A DNA stretch of 7,687 bases, taken from positions 1 through 7,687 of the forward strand of contig JAGGZO010000085.1 in the NCBI GenBank assembly GCA_021161995.1, in the 5' to 3' direction. The translations under genes and the position numbers were made by a program. Position 1 is the first letter of the stretch. Each line of letters starts with the position of its first letter. Below, piece after piece: positions 4,667 to 7,687 of this stretch. Under the pieces are notes generated by a model. The model saw only the letters and a list, made by a program, of their open reading frames with translations. It was not told the origin of the DNA and searched no databases. This stretch comes from Candidatus Aenigmatarchaeota archaeon (GTDB taxonomy: Archaea > Aenigmatarchaeota > Aenigmatarchaeia > CG10238-14 > SpSt-28).

Positions 4667-5434
4667 TTATATCATGGATGCAAAATAATTCTTTAGTTTG
4701 TGTATGAATGCAACTTTTGGTGGTTTGTATTCTTCTCCCGCTAGTTTAGCTGCAAGTTTCATGAATTCAACGCTTGCGTTTGAATAAGGATTGTATTCAA
4801 CAACAGTTTTACCAAGAGATAATGCTTTCTCTATCGCATTATCATAAGGTATCATTGCCAGTACTGGCAAGCCAGTAAACTCTTCGATTTCATCTATCGT
4901 TAGTTCATGCATTTTTCTTTTAACAGAATTTATGACTATGCCTAATTGTTTTTTACCAAGTCTTTTTGCAACCTCAGAGACTTTAACTATATCCGTAACA
5001 GCTGCAATGTTTGGATTTGTTACGTATAAAAGTTCTTGTGCTGCTTGGATTGCCGCTATAGCTTCTCTACCTATACCGGGAGCAGAGTCTATTAACACAA
5101 AATCGCTCATTGGAACTTTTTGAACTACTTTTTCCAGATCCATTACATCAACGCCATAAAGTTCTTCTACGTTCAAAGCAGATGGTATTATCCTTAAGCC
5201 AGTGTCGTGAAAATACATCGCATCCACTACAGAATTGACTTTTCCTTTTAGAACATCGTTAAGAGTTATCGGATAATTGAATATTCCGAAATTTATACCC
5301 AAATGAGGTGTAGTAATGTTAGCGTCTATTATAGTAACGCTTTTACCGAGCATGGTTAAAGCAACACCAATGTTTGCTGTTACAGTAGTCTTTCCTACTC
5401 CACCTTTACCTGAAAGTATAGATATTATTCTCAT
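4667..5434 (-). CDS. MinD/ParA-family ATPase with C-terminal amphipathic helix
   Basis: This 255-residue deviant-Walker ATPase of the MinD/ParA group works as an ATP-switched dimer in positioning or partition. SGKGGVGKTT at 8-17 is the deviant Walker A with signature Lys10 and catalytic-loop Lys15. DANITTPHLGI at 38-48 is switch I, and LIDSAPG at 114-120 is switch II. The usual DADxxxxN reads DANxxxxH. The last 15 residues (VAFIHKLKNYFASMI) can form a basic amphipathic helix like the membrane-targeting tail of MinD, which suggests membrane association. Archaea often carry several such paralogues without MinE, and functions differ. It follows the glycosyltransferase-like gene after 28 bases and has its own TATA-like box. 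The partner cannot be told from here. Confidence 0.88.
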   Translation of the reverse strand: MRIISILSGKGGVGKTTVTANIGVALTMLGKSVTIIDANITTPHLGINFGIFNYPITLNDVLKGKVNSVVDAMYFHDTGLRIIPSALNVEELYGVDVMDLEKVVQKVPMSDFVLIDSAPGIGREAIAAIQAAQELLYVTNPNIAAVTDIVKVSEVAKRLGKKQLGIVINSVKRKMHELTIDEIEEFTGLPVLAMIPYDNAIEKALSLGKTVVEYNPYSNASVEFMKLAAKLAGEEYKPPKVAFIHKLKNYFASMI

Positions 5435-5460
5435 AAAAACTAATTGAACGCTAATGATTT

Positions 5461-5468
5461 ATTTATAT
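5461..5468 (-). promoter_or_regulatory. TATA box of the MinD gene
   Basis: ATATAAAT on the minus strand is centred about 30 bases before ATG 5434. It overlaps the stop codon of the upstream glycosyltransferase-like gene. A very short leader is expected. Confidence 0.4.
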
Positions 5469-6425
5469 TTCAATTCCTTCTATCAAGTTTTTTCTAGCCA
5501 ATTGATTCAGAAAGTCTCTAGCTACTTGTTTAACATCAAACGTCATTGCATCTTTCTGAGCTCTTTTTGTCATGCTAGATAACTTATCCATTGCCTTTTT
5601 AACAACTGTTTCTATTATTCTTTCGTCTTCAAAAGATATTACGAAACCGTTTTTGCCGTTCCACACATATTCAAACAAAAACGTTCTGCTACTAACAACT
5701 ACGGGATTGCCAACAGAAAAAGCTCTGACAAAGTCAAAAACATTCTGAGTAACAAAAAATGAAATATCAGATAACGACAATAGTGATAATAATTTGTTCT
5801 CTTCCACTGGCCTTTTTATGAAACTTATATGAGAAAGATTTGTTATAGCTTGTTCCCTTGTTATAACGTTCACACTCATGTTTGCTCCATTCGATCTAAA
5901 CCTATCCAAAACTCTAATTAAGTTGTGAAACTCGTCAGATAGTTCATCCGCAAATATCGTGAATGAATGGACGCTCGAAAACTCTTTTATTTTACTAATT
6001 CTTTGCTTCCTAAGATTTTCTATTTTTTCCATATCAATGAATGGGCTGATCTTCACAACATCAACATAGCCTTTGTAGAATTGCTCAAGTGTGGAAAAGA
6101 ACGTTAGAACAAAATTAAAATTAGCGACAACTTTTGTTGGTACAAATTCATTAACGATAACCCCTATATTATTTGCTTGTGGCCTCAATTCGCTAACCAA
6201 TTTAACACTAGAAAATATAGCAGAACTGGGAGATAACTTAGCTAATAAATCATTAAATTTTTCTGGTTTGCTTTCATCAAGTTGTTTTATCTCGACACCA
6301 TTCTTAACAAATTCGTTCTCTTCGTTTGAAAAATAAACATAAGTAACAGGAATTTGCTTTGCGATTTCTACTATAAGTGGAAATAAACCTTCAGAAAAAT
6401 GTCTCGTTACGAAAAGTATAGACAT
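5463..6425 (-). CDS. GT-B glycosyltransferase-like protein
   Basis: This 320-residue protein has the outline of a GT4-type glycosyltransferase. The N-terminal Rossmann-like half starts SILFVTRHFSEGLFPLIVEI. The C-terminal half begins near SFTIFADELSDEFHNLI (154-170) and contains FDFVRAFSVGNPVVVSSRTF (230-249), then FEYVWNGKNGFVISFED (251-267), corresponding to the family's ExFGxxxxEAxxxGxPVVxxxxxGxxExVxxGxNG region. The first Glu of the E-x7-E donor-site motif is not conserved (Asp231 nearby), and the glycine-rich loop near the N-terminus is missing. It is also shorter than typical GT4 enzymes (350-400). Activity is therefore uncertain. It has no membrane segment. It follows the PqqD-like gene after 10 bases, so the two are almost certainly cotranscribed. 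Confidence 0.6.
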   Translation of the reverse strand: MSILFVTRHFSEGLFPLIVEIAKQIPVTYVYFSNEENEFVKNGVEIKQLDESKPEKFNDLLAKLSPSSAIFSSVKLVSELRPQANNIGVIVNEFVPTKVVANFNFVLTFFSTLEQFYKGYVDVVKISPFIDMEKIENLRKQRISKIKEFSSVHSFTIFADELSDEFHNLIRVLDRFRSNGANMSVNVITREQAITNLSHISFIKRPVEENKLLSLLSLSDISFFVTQNVFDFVRAFSVGNPVVVSSRTFLFEYVWNGKNGFVISFEDERIIETVVKKAMDKLSSMTKRAQKDAMTFDVKQVARDFLNQLARKNLIEGIEI

Positions 6426-6435
6426 AAATTATCAT

Positions 6436-6705
6436 TCACTTCCATTCTATAAATTTCATATCGGTTAGTTCTTTGAAAATTCTATCTAAAACTGGTTTTA
6501 TTTTATCTTCTGGTATTTTAGTTTTCTCGGCAAGCATTTTCATTATATCTTCGTATTTATTCTTTCCATCACAATATTTCAGTAGACCAACAACCAGAAC
6601 ATCCACTTGATACAAACGCTCACCATCAATCGTACCATAATAGCTATTCAAATAGTTAATTATTCTCAAATTTGGATTTTTCACGGGGGTTTTACCTTCA
6701 AACAT
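6436..6705 (-). CDS. PqqD-like small winged-helix protein
   Basis: This is an 89-residue acidic/basic small protein. Residues about 10-88 follow the PqqD/RRE pattern: a strand pair (LNSYYGTIDGERLYQVD), a helix beginning with hydrophobic residues (VLVVGLLKYCDGKNKYEDIM), then a second helix-loop-helix ending KELTDMKFIEW (cf. LxxLxxxGLIE). PqqD-like domains bind peptides in ribosomally made peptide pathways or act as adaptors. No radical SAM enzyme or precursor peptide gene is visible next to it, so this is a fold-level guess. A generic winged-helix protein remains possible. It sits 14 bases after the HTH gene and 10 bases before the glycosyltransferase-like gene. Confidence 0.45.
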   Translation of the reverse strand: MFEGKTPVKNPNLRIINYLNSYYGTIDGERLYQVDVLVVGLLKYCDGKNKYEDIMKMLAEKTKIPEDKIKPVLDRIFKELTDMKFIEWK

Positions 6706-6719
6706 TCTCTACAAACGCC

Positions 6720-7001
6720 TCACTTCTCTTTTTTCAACCTTTTTCTCAATTCAGTCAATATCTCTTCATTGCTAACTTTTTGCAAGAACTGTTGTTTTAA
6801 GTAGCAGAGCTTAGCCCTACCCACTTTTCTTTGTGTAATTATTTCAGCACCCAATAGCTCATGAATATATTTAGCGGTAGTTAATCTACTCAAGCCGATT
6901 TCATTGGATATTTGTTGTATTGTTAGCCCTTCAGGATGTTTTTTCAAAGCCTCAATAATCTTCCTTCTAGGGTCTTCTGGACCGCCTATTTCAATTGCCA
7001 T
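6720..7001 (-). CDS. Winged helix-turn-helix transcriptional regulator
   Basis: This 93-residue DNA-binding protein has a wHTH. RRKIIEALKKHPEGLTIQQI covers helices 1 and 2, then SNEIGLSRLTTAKYIHELLG at about 32-51 is the recognition region. The wing is IITQRKVGRAKLCYL, and a lysine-rich helix ends the protein. There is no ligand domain, so it may be a dimeric or basal regulator of the ArsR/MarR-like kind common in archaea. It is the first gene of the minus-strand cluster. The GTTAACCTAT repeats just upstream of its BRE/TATA are candidate binding sites for itself, which is inference. ATG 7001 is used, about seven bases from the predicted transcription start. Confidence 0.75.
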   Translation of the reverse strand: MAIEIGGPEDPRRKIIEALKKHPEGLTIQQISNEIGLSRLTTAKYIHELLGAEIITQRKVGRAKLCYLKQQFLQKVSNEEILTELRKRLKKEK

Positions 7002-7030
7002 GTTCTCACATATTATAATTGTAATCTCTA

Positions 7031-7045
7031 ATATTTAACTTTTTC
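7031..7045 (-). promoter_or_regulatory. BRE/TATA promoter of the HTH-led cluster
   Basis: On the minus strand GAAAAAG is followed by TTAAATAT (7031-7038), a purine-rich BRE next to a TATA box. It is centred about 33 bases before ATG 7001, which predicts a leader of about seven bases. The repeats at 7046-7084 abut it upstream. Confidence 0.55.
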
Positions 7046-7084
7046 GGTTAACCTATCTAGTTAACCTATTCGTATGGTTACCGG
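7046..7084. promoter_or_regulatory. Operator-like repeat cluster (GTTAACC)
   Basis: GTTAACCTAT occurs twice as direct repeats (7047-7056 and 7060-7069, 13 bases apart). A related GGTTACCGG lies at 7076-7084. The first copy is the perfect palindrome GGTTAACC (7046-7053). The cluster directly adjoins the BRE/TATA of the HTH gene, the usual place for an archaeal activator site, or for a repressor that blocks TFB. Confidence 0.5.
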
Positions 7085-7105
7085 AAATTCCCAGAACAAA
7101 CGCTA

Positions 7106-7687
7106 TCATTCAATCGATTTTAGTCTTCCTATACCCCAATAAAGAGATCTAAGAACCTCTAGATAATCTTTTTTACCTTCCTCTATTTCATCCATTATCT
7201 CTTGAAGCCCTCTAGTTACATCTTCTGAGATGAATTCCCCAAACTTCTCAGATAAATATCTATAGACAACTAAACCGAGCTTGGTGAAACTTATTCTTCC
7301 TTTCGCATTTTGCTTTATGTATCTTCTCTCGAAGAGCGTGGAAATTATTTTTGCATAGGTTGACGGTCTACCTATTTTTCTCTCTTTCATCAGAGCTATC
7401 AAATCAGCTTGTGTATAAAGCGGTAGCTTAGGTGCTTTCCAATGCCTTACATTAACTACAGAATATTCATCTTCATCTAAATCAAGAGTTCTTAGTTGTA
7501 TAAACTTGGTAAATCCTTCATCGATTATTTTTGAAATATGTTCTTCTTCCTTTTCAAGCCCATCTAAAATAAACTTATACTTGGTTTTAACAACCTTAGC
7601 TGGTTTCATCTGACTTGCCATGAACCTTCTGAATATCAAATCGTAGAGCCTGTAATGATTCCTAGTTAATCTCATAGGTAGTTGAAG
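7106..7687 (-). CDS. rgy: Reverse gyrase, C-terminal part (5' end outside window)
   Basis: The last 193 codons of a topoisomerase IA-type protein are present; the frame is open to the window edge. LTRNHYRLYDLIFRRFMASQM near the start and MKERKIGRPSTYAKII in the middle are the conserved topoisomerase I blocks after the catalytic Tyr, in the form seen in reverse gyrases. FERRYIKQNAKGRISFTKLG and LRSLYWGIGRLKS close the domain as in reverse gyrase C-termini. The enzyme uses ATP to introduce positive supercoils and is the hallmark of hyperthermophiles. The helicase domain and active-site Tyr are outside the window, so an ordinary archaeal topoisomerase I is not strictly excluded. It ends 104 bases upstream of the HTH-led cluster on the same strand. 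Confidence 0.85.
   Translation of the reverse strand, partial: LQLPMRLTRNHYRLYDLIFRRFMASQMKPAKVVKTKYKFILDGLEKEEEHISKIIDEGFTKFIQLRTLDLDEDEYSVVNVRHWKAPKLPLYTQADLIALMKERKIGRPSTYAKIISTLFERRYIKQNAKGRISFTKLGLVVYRYLSEKFGEFISEDVTRGLQEIMDEIEEGKKDYLEVLRSLYWGIGRLKSIE

Noticed and set aside
6609..7104. ACAAACGC octamer occurring three times
   Set aside because: One copy lies inside the PqqD-like coding region and spacing is irregular; probably chance.
1..7687. CRISPR array, insertion sequence or prophage element
   Set aside because: No regularly spaced repeats, transposase motifs or terminal repeats were seen on either strand.

Overview
This is an AT-rich, gene-dense archaeal window. The tail of a reverse gyrase gene at the right edge indicates a hyperthermophile. 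Other archaeal marks are a tRNA with an intron in the anticodon loop, no encoded CCA, TATA boxes about 26-30 bases before start codons (leaderless style), a KaiC-type ATPase with its usual small partner protein, and a Fcf1-like PIN protein. I cannot fix the lineage. The compact layout and several shortened or degenerate proteins would fit a small-genome archaeon, but that is inference.

Layout, left to right. Bases 1-178 (minus) hold the start of a broken or very short gene with a DxDGDG motif. Bases 212-823 (minus) encode a helix-turn-helix protein of the type that accompanies KaiC-like ATPases. Bases 907-2097 (plus) encode an MFS transporter that separates that protein from the KaiC-like ATPase at 2062-2979 (minus). 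Bases 3011-4022 (plus) carry a PIN-domain nuclease and a degenerate PlsY-like membrane protein. Bases 4101-4246 (minus) are tRNA-Ser(CGA) with a 58-base intron. Bases 4281-7001 (minus) are five close-packed codirectional genes. In transcription order these are an HTH regulator, a PqqD-like small protein, a GT-B glycosyltransferase-like protein, a MinD-like ATPase and a truncated Dph6/PP-loop-like protein. The end of reverse gyrase lies upstream of them at 7106-7687 (minus).

The most interesting element is the tRNA-Ser intron, which reads as a box C/D sRNA. It has two identical ATGAAGA boxes (C and C'). Each is followed by exactly 12 bases and then a CTGA (D') or CAGA (D) box. The guide before D is complementary over 11 of 12 bases to AAACGGGAUUA, which matches my recollection of the helix 24 (790-loop) region of 16S rRNA in some archaea. 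The known precedent is the box C/D intron of euryarchaeal tRNA-Trp. A serine tRNA carrying an apparent rRNA methylation guide would be a different host and target.

Secondary points of interest are a DNA-repeat cluster (GTTAACCTAT) beside the BRE/TATA of the HTH-led gene cluster, head-to-head KaiC/PIN starts whose core promoters overlap, a PP-loop protein without its PP-loop residues, and a PlsY homologue without its glycine-rich loop in an archaeon.
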